A stretch of DNA of 36,042 nt from Chitinophagales bacterium 62-2 (GTDB lineage: Bacteria; Bacteroidota; Bacteroidia; Chitinophagales; Chitinophagaceae), in NCBI GenBank assembly GCA_002050375.1, contig MWYU01000735.1:1-36042 (forward strand). The letters run 5' to 3'. The notes under the pieces were generated by a model, which had not been told where the DNA came from, searched no databases, and worked only from the letters and a program-made list of their open reading frames with translations. This document shows, piece by piece, positions 7,852 to 16,240 of the stretch (position 1 is the stretch's first letter; the number at the start of each line of letters is the position of its first letter). The position numbers were made by a program, and so were the translations under genes.

Positions 7852-8606
7852 CCCCTCCTCATCGGATACATACTTAATGTTGCAGCAATTACAGCATAAG
7901 CAGGGGCTAAGATCCAGCCGGCAATTGGTATTAAATGCATCAGGTAAAACAACAAGCCATTACCAATTGCGAGGCCTTTTCTGCTGCCGATGAAATTAAT
8001 ACTTTCTGCAGATGTGAGATTATGGCGTTCGCAGCTATAATCCAACATCGAAAAACCATAATAATAGCATTCAATCAAAATTGTAAAAACAGGGGTAACC
8101 CAACCAATTACCGGAATTAATGAAAGTAATAAAAGCGAAACGATATAAACAGTTTGCCACAGTGAATTTCTTAATGCGATTCTTATTCCTCTAAGAATGT
8201 CTTTCATCAATTGTTTGAAGCTGAAAGGGTATTCTTTTTCTTCGATAATCGCTTCGGTTTTTTCACTTAAATAGGCAAATATGGGTGAGCCAACAATAAA
8301 CCAAAGGTATTTGAACAACGAAAAATAAAACAACATCAAAATAAGCCAAAGTATCATTGCACCTACGGTAACAAAAAAGGTAGCTATACGGCCGGGCATG
8401 CTTTCCATCCACTTGTGTAAACCGGTTTTTATACTCAGGTATTCAATAACGGAACTCGCACTTTTACCAAAAAAATACATACTTATGCAGAACAGCAGCA
8501 TGTAAACAATGCCAGGAACTATAATCCATTTCCATAAATTATGTCGGCGTATAAAGCGATGAGCCTGCCCATAACCTTGAAAGGCAATGATGAGGTCTTG
8601 TAGCAA
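7842..8606 (-). CDS. EI24/CysZ-like integral membrane protein
   Basis: The product has about five hydrophobic segments, starting with WKWIIVPGIVYMLLF, and the overall pattern of the EI24 (etoposide-induced 2.4)/CysZ family. CysZ members move sulfate; the role of the Bacteroidota members is not known. The frame is open back to an ATG at 8765, but the extra 53 residues look non-coding, and a promoter box at 8683-8690 lies inside them. A TTG at 8606 starts LLQDLIIAFQGYGQAHRFIR, the usual N-terminus of this family as I know it, giving 254 residues. The gene is divergent from the mpg-type glycosylase gene. Its stop codon is embedded in an AATCCT repeat. Confidence 0.75.
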   Translation of the reverse strand: MLQDLIIAFQGYGQAHRFIRRHNLWKWIIVPGIVYMLLFCISMYFFGKSASSVIEYLSIKTGLHKWMESMPGRIATFFVTVGAMILWLILMLFYFSLFKYLWFIVGSPIFAYLSEKTEAIIEEKEYPFSFKQLMKDILRGIRIALRNSLWQTVYIVSLLLLSLIPVIGWVTPVFTILIECYYYGFSMLDYSCERHNLTSAESINFIGSRKGLAIGNGLLFYLMHLIPIAGWILAPAYAVIAATLSMYPMRRGDV

Positions 8607-8682
8607 ATGAGTTCTTTTTAATTGAAGTAAATTTAAATCACCGTTTACAAAATTTATAGGAGTACAAGGAAGTTTGTTGATG

Positions 8683-8690
8683 CAAATGTA
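8683..8690 (-). promoter_or_regulatory. -7 promoter box of the EI24 gene
   Basis: Read on the minus strand this is TACATTTG, a full match to TAnnTTTG. It is about 77 bases upstream of the proposed TTG start at 8606 and downstream of the longer ATG alternative at 8765, so it helps decide the start. No clear TTG is seen at -33. Confidence 0.45.
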
Positions 8691-8763
8691 AGGTGCAGAA
8701 GGGAGCGAAAGACTTTTTGAATCAACAGGTATAAAACACATATTCATAAAATGAAAATAAAGC

Positions 8764-9399
8764 ATGACAGAGCAAAAGAATGATTGGAAAAAATTACCTG
8801 CTGTTTTTTATGAACGTGCTGATGTTGCTGTAATAACAAGGGAGCTATTAGGTAAAATACTGGTTACAAAATTTGATAATGCAATTACAGCCGGAAGAAT
8901 TGTTGAAGCCGAAGCTTACAATGGCCCTTATGATAAAGCATCGCATTCTTATGGTAATCGCAGAACAAAGCGTACAGAAGTGATGTACGCTCTAGGGGGC
9001 GTTGCTTATGTATATTTATGTTATGGCATTCATCAAATGTTTAATATTGTTACCAATGTTCCAGGTATTCCAAATGCTATTTTAATACGAGCTTTGGAGC
9101 CTTTGGTTGGAATAGATACAATGCTTGAACGTTCTAAAAAAACTCAACATAGTTTTGATCTTACCCGCGGACCAGGTACTGTAGCCAGGGCGTTAGGAAT
9201 ATGTACATCCCATACAGGTATGAGTTTGCAAAGCGACGAGTTGTTTATAGCAGATGATGGACTGCAATTTAATGAAAGCGACATAGCAGTAACTGCAAGA
9301 ATTGGTGTGGATTATGCAGGAGAAGATGCTTTATTGCCTTACCGCTTTATAAGAAAAGGGAATAAGTATGTGAGCGGAAAGAGAAATAATAATGAATAA
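8764..9399 (+). CDS. DNA-3-methyladenine glycosylase (AAG/MPG family)
   Basis: This 211-residue protein belongs to the AAG/MPG superfamily of monofunctional glycosylases that excise alkylated purines such as 3-methyladenine in base excision repair. The catalytic Glu is Glu50 in GRIVEAEAYNGPYDKASH, which aligns with the VETEAY motif of the human enzyme. RTEVMYALGG..YVYLCYGIHQMFNIVTN forms the conserved DNA-binding core, and the C-terminal YRF block is present. The length matches bacterial members (about 195-210). The gene is divergent from the EI24 gene. The ATG at 8764 is followed by a normal N-terminal extension before LPAVFYER. Confidence 0.95.
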   Translation: MTEQKNDWKKLPAVFYERADVAVITRELLGKILVTKFDNAITAGRIVEAEAYNGPYDKASHSYGNRRTKRTEVMYALGGVAYVYLCYGIHQMFNIVTNVPGIPNAILIRALEPLVGIDTMLERSKKTQHSFDLTRGPGTVARALGICTSHTGMSLQSDELFIADDGLQFNESDIAVTARIGVDYAGEDALLPYRFIRKGNKYVSGKRNNNE

Positions 9400-9408
9400 T
9401 GAATAATG
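9387..9408. repeat. AATAATG short tandem repeat at the mpg stop codon
   Basis: AATAATG-type units repeat about three times across the glycosylase stop codon (9397-9399). The last Asn-Asn-Glu residues of the protein (KRNNNE) are encoded by the repeat, so it has altered the C-terminus. Confidence 0.5.
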
Positions 9409-9503
9409 TAAAAGCAAAAATGCAAAGTAAAAAGATAGTGAGATAGCAAAGTAGATTAGTGGCAAGTACAAATAATAAATATTAATTTCAGAACTATTAC
9501 CAT

Positions 9504-9530
9504 ATGAAAAAAGTAAACAATGTAATATGA
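9504..9530 (+). CDS. 8-codon upstream ORF overlapping the oxidoreductase start
   Basis: ATG at 9504 opens MKKVNNVI and stops at TGA 9528-9530, which overlaps the ATG at 9527 as ATGA. This layout can couple translation. It may be chance; no regulatory motif is visible in the peptide. Confidence 0.2.
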   Translation: MKKVNNVI

Positions 9531-10717
9531 AAGAAACACAATTTAACCGGCGCAAGTTTATAAAGGATACTGCTACTACTGCGGCAGGCATCGCAGGACT
9601 TTCTGCTTTATCTAAGAATGCTTTTGCGGAACTTGAAACAAGTAAACCACTTATAAATGTTGACGACAATAGTGCAAAGTATAAAGCAGAACCACGAATT
9701 AACTTTTCTGTCATTGGCATAAACCACGCTCACATTAACTCGCAGGTAGAAGCAGTGTTGCGTGGTGGGGGCCGGTTTGTTTCCTTCTATGCGAAAGAGC
9801 CTGATCTTGCAGCAGCCTTTGCTAAAAGGTTTCCACAGGCAAAGCTCGCCGGTAGCGAAAAGGAGATACTCGAAGACAAGTCAATTCAGCTTGTCCTTAG
9901 TTCTGCAATCCCAAATGAGCGGGCTCCTTTAGGCATTCGCGTAATGCGACACGGCAAAGACTATATGTCTGACAAGCCCGGCATTACCTCATTGCAACAA
10001 CTTGCAGAAGTGCGTAAGGTTCAAAAGGAGACGGGGCGTATTTATTCAATTATGTACAGCGAGCGGTTAGAGCACCGGGCAACTATTAAGGCCGGTGATT
10101 TGGTAAAAGCAGGAGCCATTGGCAAAGTGATTCAGACCATCGGTTTAGGACCACACCGCATGAGCCCGAAAACACGTCCCGACTGGTTCTTCGACCGCAA
10201 TCGTTTTGGTGGCATCATCACAGATATTGCCTCACATCAATTCGACCAGTACCTTTTTTTTACAGGCTCCACTAAAGCCGAAGTGGTAGCAGCCCAGGTT
10301 GGAAATGTTAATCATCCTCAATATCCTGCATTTGAGGATTTTGGAGATGTGATGCTGCGCGGTAATGGTGGAGCAGGATATATTCGTGTGGACTGGTTTA
10401 CTCCAGATGGGCTTAACACATGGGGAGACGGGCGGTTGACTGTACTTGGAACCGAGGGTTATATTGAGATACGAAAGAATGTTGACATTGCCGGTCGGCA
10501 GGGTGGCAATCACTTGTTTTTGGTAAATCAAAAAGAAACGAAATATATCGATTGCACTAAGGAACCTTTGCCCTACGGTCAACAGTTGGTAGACGACGTT
10601 ATTAACCGCACCGAAACCGCTATGACACAAGAGCATTGTTTTCTCGCCACCGAATTAGCGTTAAAAGCACAGAAGCAGGCACAAGGGATTAAGCTCGGGA
10701 AATTAGAAAATAGATGA
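9527..10717 (+). CDS. Tat-exported Gfo/Idh/MocA-family oxidoreductase
   Basis: The 396-residue protein starts with a twin-arginine signal (NRRKFIKD, residues 7-14, then a hydrophobic AGIAGLSALS segment), so it should be exported folded with its cofactor. A Rossmann-type domain begins near residue 57 (RINFSVIGINHAHINS), although the usual GxGxxG is altered to GINHAH. DKP at 149-151 occupies the place of the family EKP motif. The C-terminal alpha/beta domain includes ITDIASHQFDQYLFF. Members reduce or oxidise sugars or sugar derivatives with NAD(P); the substrate is unknown. The gene is visibly richer in G+C (several lines at 53-58% against about 32-40% around it), which suggests acquisition. 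A short upstream ORF (9504-9530) ends in an ATGA overlap with its start. Confidence 0.88.
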   Translation: MKETQFNRRKFIKDTATTAAGIAGLSALSKNAFAELETSKPLINVDDNSAKYKAEPRINFSVIGINHAHINSQVEAVLRGGGRFVSFYAKEPDLAAAFAKRFPQAKLAGSEKEILEDKSIQLVLSSAIPNERAPLGIRVMRHGKDYMSDKPGITSLQQLAEVRKVQKETGRIYSIMYSERLEHRATIKAGDLVKAGAIGKVIQTIGLGPHRMSPKTRPDWFFDRNRFGGIITDIASHQFDQYLFFTGSTKAEVVAAQVGNVNHPQYPAFEDFGDVMLRGNGGAGYIRVDWFTPDGLNTWGDGRLTVLGTEGYIEIRKNVDIAGRQGGNHLFLVNQKETKYIDCTKEPLPYGQQLVDDVINRTETAMTQEHCFLATELALKAQKQAQGIKLGKLENR

Positions 10718-10927
10718 CAGATGAAGGTTGACTGAATTATGAGGAGTGGAACTTTCTAAAAAAGCTAAAACAGCCCAATTTTTTTTCCAACTCCATCTTA
10801 CTATCTGTTTTGTGCAAAGCAATCAATGCTATAATGCTCAATAGAAAGCTAATCAAGGTTAAAAAAATCAAATCAAAATTCCGTCACCTGAAGAATATAA
10901 TTCCGTATAATCTATAGAAACTTGCGA

Positions 10928-11935
10928 TTAGAACTTAGGACACGGTACTGTCTTGCCTTTCTCGGCGCTGCGTCTGCGGGTATAAATAAGAGATATTTCT
11001 GTTCCGCCTCTAGCCTGCGATGCAGGTTTAAGGGAAGAAATGTTTACATCGTAAGTCATGCCTAAACGAAAATCATTAAACTCCAACCCAATGTAAGGGA
11101 TAAGGGCATCATTGAGCCGCATCCAGCTTCCAAGATACAGACTGGTAGGTCTATCGATATTATCGGCTACCGATAGTTGCAGTGCTCCGCCAATAACAGT
11201 TTCAGAAGCCTTTGCCTGCGTACTGTATAAACCACTTAAATGTAGCGTGCCGGAGCCCGCAGGAAAATATCCACCGGCATGAAAGGTGGTTCGTGTATTT
11301 AGCAGGAAGAACGTACCAGTGAAATGGTGTTGAGGCCGCGTCAGGTGATACATTGAGAAACCCGCATAATAATTATTATTATCGGACGTGCTTCCGGTGT
11401 ATAAAACGCCGGCGTTAACATCAAAGTAATTATTTTTTAGATTAGAATAGTTGAAGATCTCCGTCGTTGTACCTGTAAAACCAAAGGGCGTCAACTGATC
11501 TTCGAATTTTAGGTTAGTGACATTTAAAAGCATGTTAGAATATGTAGCCTGAAAGCCTGCCCCAATTTGATGGTATCCATCCTCATCTAAACCTTTATGA
11601 AAAGCAGTTGAGACTGTAAGGTAATTTAGCTTGAGAGCGCTGTTAGCGCTTTGGTCGGAATAGGCCATTACACCAACACCCCAGGTATCGTTGAATGCAA
11701 TGCTATTACCAATAATAGGAAAATCAACAGATAGGGTAGTGGTGGTGAATGCACGGTTAAATGTGGGCCACTGGTTTCGATAATCACCCGCCATGCGAAG
11801 GTCTCCGTCAAACTTGCCCGTAAAAGCAGGATTAAGGGTTAGCGGTGAAGAAAAAAATTGTGAAAAGTGAGGATCCTGAGAATAGGTTTTTATCAGAACA
11901 CATAAAAAAAATATGATTAAAAAAACTTTCCGCAT
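10928..11935 (-). CDS. PorP/SprF-family type IX secretion system membrane protein
   Basis: The 335-residue protein has a signal peptide (about 1-19, ending TYSQ) followed by DPHFSQFFSSPLTLNPAFTG and YRNQWP (52-57), the hallmark start of PorP/SprF proteins. The remainder alternates polar and hydrophobic residues as expected for an outer-membrane beta-barrel. PorP of Porphyromonas and SprF of Flavobacterium take part in type IX secretion and in display or secretion of gliding adhesins. Most Bacteroidota have many paralogues, often next to a large secreted protein; here the gene stands alone between non-T9SS genes. That makes its partner unidentifiable from the window. Confidence 0.9.
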   Translation of the reverse strand: MRKVFLIIFFLCVLIKTYSQDPHFSQFFSSPLTLNPAFTGKFDGDLRMAGDYRNQWPTFNRAFTTTTLSVDFPIIGNSIAFNDTWGVGVMAYSDQSANSALKLNYLTVSTAFHKGLDEDGYHQIGAGFQATYSNMLLNVTNLKFEDQLTPFGFTGTTTEIFNYSNLKNNYFDVNAGVLYTGSTSDNNNYYAGFSMYHLTRPQHHFTGTFFLLNTRTTFHAGGYFPAGSGTLHLSGLYSTQAKASETVIGGALQLSVADNIDRPTSLYLGSWMRLNDALIPYIGLEFNDFRLGMTYDVNISSLKPASQARGGTEISLIYTRRRSAEKGKTVPCPKF

Positions 11936-12014
11936 TGATGAACGTTGGATAATATTTATTTTAAGACATAAAAGTAACGAATTCTGTTGCGTTTATACTG
12001 CAGATATTAAGAAT

Positions 12015-12665
12015 TTACATTTGCATTTTAGTTCCAAATGCAAGATCACCTGCATCTCCCAATCCCGGTACAATATATCCTTTTGCTGTTAATTCATCAT
12101 CAATTTCTCCGCACCATATCTTTACATCAGGTTGTTCGCGCAACACATATTCAATTCCTACAGTGCAGGCAATAGCAACAACAATATGCATTTGCAAAGG
12201 GGCTGCATCAGCTTTCATATACTGTATTGTTTTTACAAGCGACGATCCGGTTGCCAGCATGGGGTCGCTTATAATTACAACTTTTCCTTCGAGCGAAGGG
12301 CAACTCATGTACTCCAGGCTTATTTCAAACGAACCATCCCGGTGATGTTTTCTATAAGCAGATATAAAAGCATTGTCGGCTTTGTCAAAATAATTAAGCA
12401 TACCATTATGCATGGGTAAGCCTGCACGTAAAATAGTGGCAAGCACCGGTTGCGTTTTTAAAGTTTTGCAATTAGCTATGCCTAAGGGAGTTTGAATTTC
12501 TATCTCCTGCCATTCGAGTTGCTGACTTATTTCATACGCTGCTACTTCTGCAATTCTTTCGAGGTTACGCCTGAAACGCATCCTGTCTGTTTGTATTTCT
12601 GAACTTCTCAACTCGCCTACCCAATTACTTACTAAACTATGTTGCTCGCTTAAATTAATTACCAT
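12015..12665 (-). CDS. upp: uracil phosphoribosyltransferase
   Basis: Upp makes UMP from uracil and PRPP in pyrimidine salvage. The 216-residue length is normal. The PRPP-binding loop VVIISDPMLATGSS is at 129-142, the flexible-loop region includes TILRAGLPM (78-86), and the uracil-binding C-terminal block GLGDAGDLAFGTK is at 201-213. Acidic residues in GEIDDEL precede it. The gene is divergent from anmK across 82 bases. An approximate -7 box with one extra spacer base (TACAATTTG) is visible upstream. The first ATG (12665) is used. Confidence 0.95.
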   Translation of the reverse strand: MVINLSEQHSLVSNWVGELRSSEIQTDRMRFRRNLERIAEVAAYEISQQLEWQEIEIQTPLGIANCKTLKTQPVLATILRAGLPMHNGMLNYFDKADNAFISAYRKHHRDGSFEISLEYMSCPSLEGKVVIISDPMLATGSSLVKTIQYMKADAAPLQMHIVVAIACTVGIEYVLREQPDVKIWCGEIDDELTAKGYIVPGLGDAGDLAFGTKMQM

Positions 12666-12747
12666 AGTAAAATTGCAGATTTCAAATTGTAGATTGCGGC
12701 GAAAATTACGGCAATTATAGCATCCTGCAGCTTAAAATCTAAACATT

Positions 12748-13845
12748 ATGTTATACAGAGTTATCGGAATAATGAGTGGTTCATCTCTTGATGGTTTGGA
12801 CATGGCTTTTGTTGAACTTGAAGAAACCGGTGGCAAATGGAGTTACGAAATAGAAGCTGCCAATTGTAAACCTTACAATAATGACTGGGTTAGTAAACTG
12901 CAAAAAGCAACAACACTTTCTGCTTATGATTATCTTTTCTTACATGCTGAATATGGTAAATACATTGGTGAAGAGATAAATAAATTTGTTGATGAAAATG
13001 ATCTTCATCATAAGGTGCAGTTGATTGCTTGTCATGGTCATACCACATTTCATGCACCGGCTTCAGGTATTACAGCACAGTTAGGAGATGGAGCCGTGAT
13101 AGCTGCAACCACCCAGATAAATGTGGTAAGCGATCTTAGAGCAATGGATGTAGCTTTTGGGGGACAAGGCGCACCTATTGTACCGATAGGAGAGAAGTTA
13201 TTATTAAGTGATTTTTCACTATGCTTAAACATCGGAGGCATTGCCAATCTTTCTTTTAGAAGAGATTCAGGATACATTGCTTTTGATATATGTGCTGCAA
13301 ACCGCGTTATGAATATGCTTGCACAATTAGAAGGAAAGCAATTTGATGAAGGCGGAATGATGGCGGCATCAGGAAACACTAATACAGCTTTATTAACGAG
13401 ATTGAATGAGCTTACTTACTATGCAAAACCTTACCCAAAATCATTGGCTAATAGTTTTGGGACAGATGAAGTTTTTCCGGTTATACAAACATTCTCGTTA
13501 TCCACCTCTGATAAATTAAGAACTTATGCGGAACATGTTGTAATGCAGATTAGAAATTCTGTAGGATTAATCAATGAAAAGTCGAAAATCGAAAATCAAA
13601 AATTGCTTGTGACTGGCGGTGGTGCCTTTAATACTTTTCTCATAACAAGATTGAAGGAAGTATTGTACACGCTGAATATAGAGGTAATCGTTCCGGATGC
13701 GACGCTGATTAATTATAAAGAAGCATTGGTGATGGCGCTTATCGGCGTACTGCGTTGGCGCGAAGAGTATAATGTTTTTGATACAGTGACCGGGGCAAGA
13801 AGAAGCAGCATTGGCGGCGCGGTATGGATAGGGCAGGAAGCTTAG
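12748..13845 (+). CDS. anmK: anhydro-N-acetylmuramic acid kinase
   Basis: AnmK opens and phosphorylates 1,6-anhydro-MurNAc from recycled peptidoglycan, giving MurNAc 6-phosphate. The 365-residue protein shows the family motifs: GIMSGSSLDG at 7-16 (phosphate-binding), CHGHTTFH, QLGDGAVIA, the SDLRAMDVAFGGQGAP block with the catalytic acid region, and LNIGGIANLSF. LLVTGGGAFN near the C-terminus is the adenosine-binding loop of this sugar-kinase fold. Together with the NamZ-like protein at 17155-18399 it suggests muramic acid salvage. No murQ etherase is present in the window. Confidence 0.95.
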   Translation: MLYRVIGIMSGSSLDGLDMAFVELEETGGKWSYEIEAANCKPYNNDWVSKLQKATTLSAYDYLFLHAEYGKYIGEEINKFVDENDLHHKVQLIACHGHTTFHAPASGITAQLGDGAVIAATTQINVVSDLRAMDVAFGGQGAPIVPIGEKLLLSDFSLCLNIGGIANLSFRRDSGYIAFDICAANRVMNMLAQLEGKQFDEGGMMAASGNTNTALLTRLNELTYYAKPYPKSLANSFGTDEVFPVIQTFSLSTSDKLRTYAEHVVMQIRNSVGLINEKSKIENQKLLVTGGGAFNTFLITRLKEVLYTLNIEVIVPDATLINYKEALVMALIGVLRWREEYNVFDTVTGARRSSIGGAVWIGQEA

Positions 13846-14405
13846 GTGCAGAAATGGTTTCAATTGTATAGACAGGAACACTTTCACCGGGGTTTGCAGT
13901 AGAAGTTATGTTGTAAGACTTAATGGGAGTTAAGTGTCTTGAATATTGCAAACTAGCAATCAGACCCCTTGCCTTCGTTTTAGTGGAACATACATTTTTA
14001 ATACCATTGTTTTGGCTTAGTTGTCTATTCAGCTTTCCTGTGCAAAATAGAGAACTTGGGCTGCGCTTGCTTTTAATGCGTTAATTACCTGAATAAACTA
14101 TTCAGTTAGGCCCGCAGCGCTCATTTTGTTCTGTGCTGGTGTTTATTATTAAGCATAAACTAATGACCGAAAATATTCCTGTTGCCACCATGCAGGCATA
14201 CATGCTGCTTGCAATGTTCTACTTATAACCTTGAGTTTTTAGGTGCCGAAAGCATTTTAAACTTTGACTCGAAAAGTTATATGATTATAATAAAAAAAGA
14301 ATATTTTAGCACTCCAGCCTTTTATAAAAGGCACTCTTAATTTGATAATAATTGCCTGATGAATAATTATAAAAAAGAAAGAACAATAATTTTAAAACAC
14401 ACCTT
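13846..14405. other. 560-base gene-free region with inverted repeats
   Basis: No frame of plausible coding quality was found on either strand. The stretch holds a compact hairpin CTGAATA-AAC-TATTCAG (14089-14105) enclosed by longer-range arms GCTGCG (14060-14065) and CGCAGC (14113-14118). CTATTCAG also occurs at 14025-14032, and a perfect palindrome lies at 14317-14332. It may contain a structured RNA or the regulatory region of the collagen-like gene. No known riboswitch or RNA family is recognised. Confidence 0.4.
14317..14332. promoter_or_regulatory. perfect 16-bp palindrome upstream of the collagen-like gene
   Basis: GCCTTTTATAAAAGGC is an uninterrupted 16-bp palindrome 73 bases before the ATG at 14406. 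It is not followed by a T-tract, so an operator for a dimeric regulator is more likely than a terminator. No known consensus is recognised. Confidence 0.4.
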
Positions 14406-15011
14406 ATGAGACAGAAGCTTTTTACAATCCCTTGTATTTTTTTGTTAGCAATTACCTTAATGCTTGGGTCTTGCGCTAAAGATGGTCCGGCAGGTGCACA
14501 AGGACCAGCGGGTCCTGCGGGGCCTCAAGGACCTGCCGGTGGTGCAGGTACTAATGGTGCACCTGGCACTCCCGGCGCTCCGGGAGCACCAGGTTCCGCT
14601 AATGTAATTTATTCTGCCTGGCTAAATGTATCGTTTACCCCGTTATATACTGACAGTAGTGCCTGGATTGGCGTAATTAATGCTCCAAGGCTGGTTGATT
14701 CCATTTTAAATAGAGGGATAATGAAAGTTTACCTGAATGCAGGAAGTGACTCTACGGGACGTCAATTTATAATACCACTACCTAACTATGATCCTTTTGT
14801 TGCACAAGCTATCATAAATCCTTATTTCTCATTTCAGGAAATTGATTTGGTCGCTACTGACAATGTAAGTTCCTTTAAAATAGGAAACTATAATCATTAT
14901 CAATATAGATACGTATTAGTTCCTGGTGGGGTAAATACCGGCCGTCTGGCTAATCCTATTGATTGGAATGATTATAAGCAGGTAAAAGAATACCTTGGCC
15001 TAAAGGATTAG
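14406..15011 (+). CDS. collagen-like repeat lipoprotein
   Basis: The 201-residue protein has a lipoprotein signal peptide with lipobox LGSC (Cys23), then 13 uninterrupted Gly-X-Y triplets (residues 27-65) rich in Pro and Ala. A non-collagenous C-terminal domain of about 135 residues ends with the YRYVLVPGG motif typical of a Bacteroidota collagen-like family as I know it. The triplets should form a trimeric collagen helix projecting from the membrane. The C-terminal domain may be the trimerisation or binding head; this is inference. The repeat region is GC-rich because of glycine and proline codons. The gene has a long upstream region with a perfect palindrome and its own terminator, so it is probably a single regulated unit. 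Confidence 0.88.
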   Translation: MRQKLFTIPCIFLLAITLMLGSCAKDGPAGAQGPAGPAGPQGPAGGAGTNGAPGTPGAPGAPGSANVIYSAWLNVSFTPLYTDSSAWIGVINAPRLVDSILNRGIMKVYLNAGSDSTGRQFIIPLPNYDPFVAQAIINPYFSFQEIDLVATDNVSSFKIGNYNHYQYRYVLVPGGVNTGRLANPIDWNDYKQVKEYLGLKD

Positions 15012-15069
15012 TAGATACAGCTTCAATTGTTTTTCTTAAGATATAAGTTGGCTTGGGCCTCAATCTATC

Positions 15070-15115
15070 GGTGTCCGGATTTCTTCTTTGTAAGATACCG
15101 GACACCTTTTTTTTT
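15070..15115 (+). terminator. intrinsic terminator of the collagen-like gene
   Basis: GGTGTCCGG (15070-15078) pairs perfectly with CCGGACACC (15098-15106) around a 19-base loop and is followed by nine T. It lies 59 bases past the stop codon. Confidence 0.9.
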
Positions 15116-15261
15116 AAGTAATAGGAGATGTCAGATGCTTTAAACGACGTTTAGTACAAGTCTTTTGCGGCCTACAATTTAGGCGAGGGGAAGGGAACCT
15201 TTTACAACAGTAGCAGTGCATTTTATTTGTGCGTAAGGTATTTATACTACACTTATTTAAT

Positions 15262-16161
15262 TCACCACATCAAAGCAGTTCTAAAAGTATTGCAATGAGC
15301 TTCAACAATAGTTTTGATATCAGGAGAGTAACCTCCCCCCATGGCTACTGTAAAAGGAACTTTACTTTTTTGCAAATGAGTGAAAACAAATTCATCTCTC
15401 TCTTTACAACCTTGTAATGTTACCTGCAGTTTTCCAAACTTATCTGTTTGCAAAATGTCGACGCCTGAAAGATAAAAAGCAAAATCAGGTTTAAAGCTTT
15501 GTATTAGTTGGGGAAGATTTTCAGAAAGTAACTTTAGGTATGTGCTATCATCAGTTCCATCTCCTAATGGAATATCGAGGTTGGAAGTTTCTTTATGAAA
15601 AGGATAATTATGCTGACCGTGCATACTGAAAGTAAAAACCCTGGTTTCGTTTTCAAACAATTTTGCAGTGCCATTTCCCTGGTGAACATCAAGATCGATG
15701 ATTAGTATTTTTTGCACTAATTTTTTATGCAATAAATAATTAGCTGCAACGGCAAAATCATTTAATAAACAGAAGCCTTCACCCCTATTTGAAAAAGCAT
15801 GATGAGTACCACCTGCTACATTTAATGCAAAGCCGTTTTCTAAAGCAAAGTAGCAACAATCAATAGTTCCTTGTGTAATAATTAGTTCTCTCCTTGTCAG
15901 TTCGGGCGATTGCGGAAATCCTATCTTCCTCTGTTCTGAGGCTGATAAAGCCTGGTGTAGTAATCTATCCAAATATTCTTTAGTATGAGTCAATAAAATA
16001 ATCTCTTCACTGCAGGCAGCAGGTGCAAAAATATTGTTAGCAGTAATAGTTCCTTCATGTAAAAGCTGCTCCGGTATCAACTCATATTTCAACATTGGGA
16101 AACGATGACCTTCAGGTAAAGGATGAGCATAAATTGGATCGAAAGCTATTTTAATAGTCAT
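15262..16161 (-). CDS. histone deacetylase-superfamily amidohydrolase
   Basis: This 299-residue protein carries the arginase/deacetylase fold of class II-like bacterial deacetylases. The GHRFPMLKY start (18-26) is conserved. The paired catalytic His are His120-His121 in GGTHHA. Zinc ligands are Asp158 and His160 in DLDVHQGNGT and Asp235 in LSGVD, and the transition-state Tyr278 lies in GGGYS. All needed residues are present, so it should be active. Bacterial relatives act on acetylated proteins, polyamines or acetoin-pathway enzymes; the substrate cannot be read here. The gene is followed on the same strand only by non-coding DNA, and a GTCATTAAGTCA tandem repeat lies immediately upstream of its start. 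Confidence 0.93.
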   Translation of the reverse strand: MTIKIAFDPIYAHPLPEGHRFPMLKYELIPEQLLHEGTITANNIFAPAACSEEIILLTHTKEYLDRLLHQALSASEQRKIGFPQSPELTRRELIITQGTIDCCYFALENGFALNVAGGTHHAFSNRGEGFCLLNDFAVAANYLLHKKLVQKILIIDLDVHQGNGTAKLFENETRVFTFSMHGQHNYPFHKETSNLDIPLGDGTDDSTYLKLLSENLPQLIQSFKPDFAFYLSGVDILQTDKFGKLQVTLQGCKERDEFVFTHLQKSKVPFTVAMGGGYSPDIKTIVEAHCNTFRTALMW

Positions 16162-16172
16162 GGAGCTAGTAA

Positions 16173-16216
16173 GTCATTAAGTCAGTGGGTCATTAAGTCA
16201 TCGGGTTCATTAGTGG
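16173..16216. repeat. 16-base-period GTCATTAAGTCA tandem repeat
   Basis: Two near-identical units, GTCATTAAGTCAGTGG (16173-16188) and GTCATTAAGTCATCGG (16189-16204), are followed by a partial third, GTTCATTAGTGG. They lie 12 bases upstream of the deacetylase start codon. A related array in reverse orientation is at 33718-33770. Confidence 0.65.
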
Positions 16217-16240
16217 ATTGAGACGAAAATGAAAACTAAA

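Noticed and set aside
10743-10794. Bulged inverted repeat (GGAGTGGAA with TTCCAACTCC) after the Gfo/Idh gene
   Set aside because: A loop of over 30 bases and a bulge make a functional terminator unlikely.
10740-10885. Minus-strand frame giving a hydrophobic peptide of about 45 residues (LIFLTLISFLLSIIALIALHK...)
   Set aside because: No ATG or good start, and the hydrophobic residues follow from T-rich DNA; no supporting signal is visible. It may be a gene remnant, but that cannot be shown.
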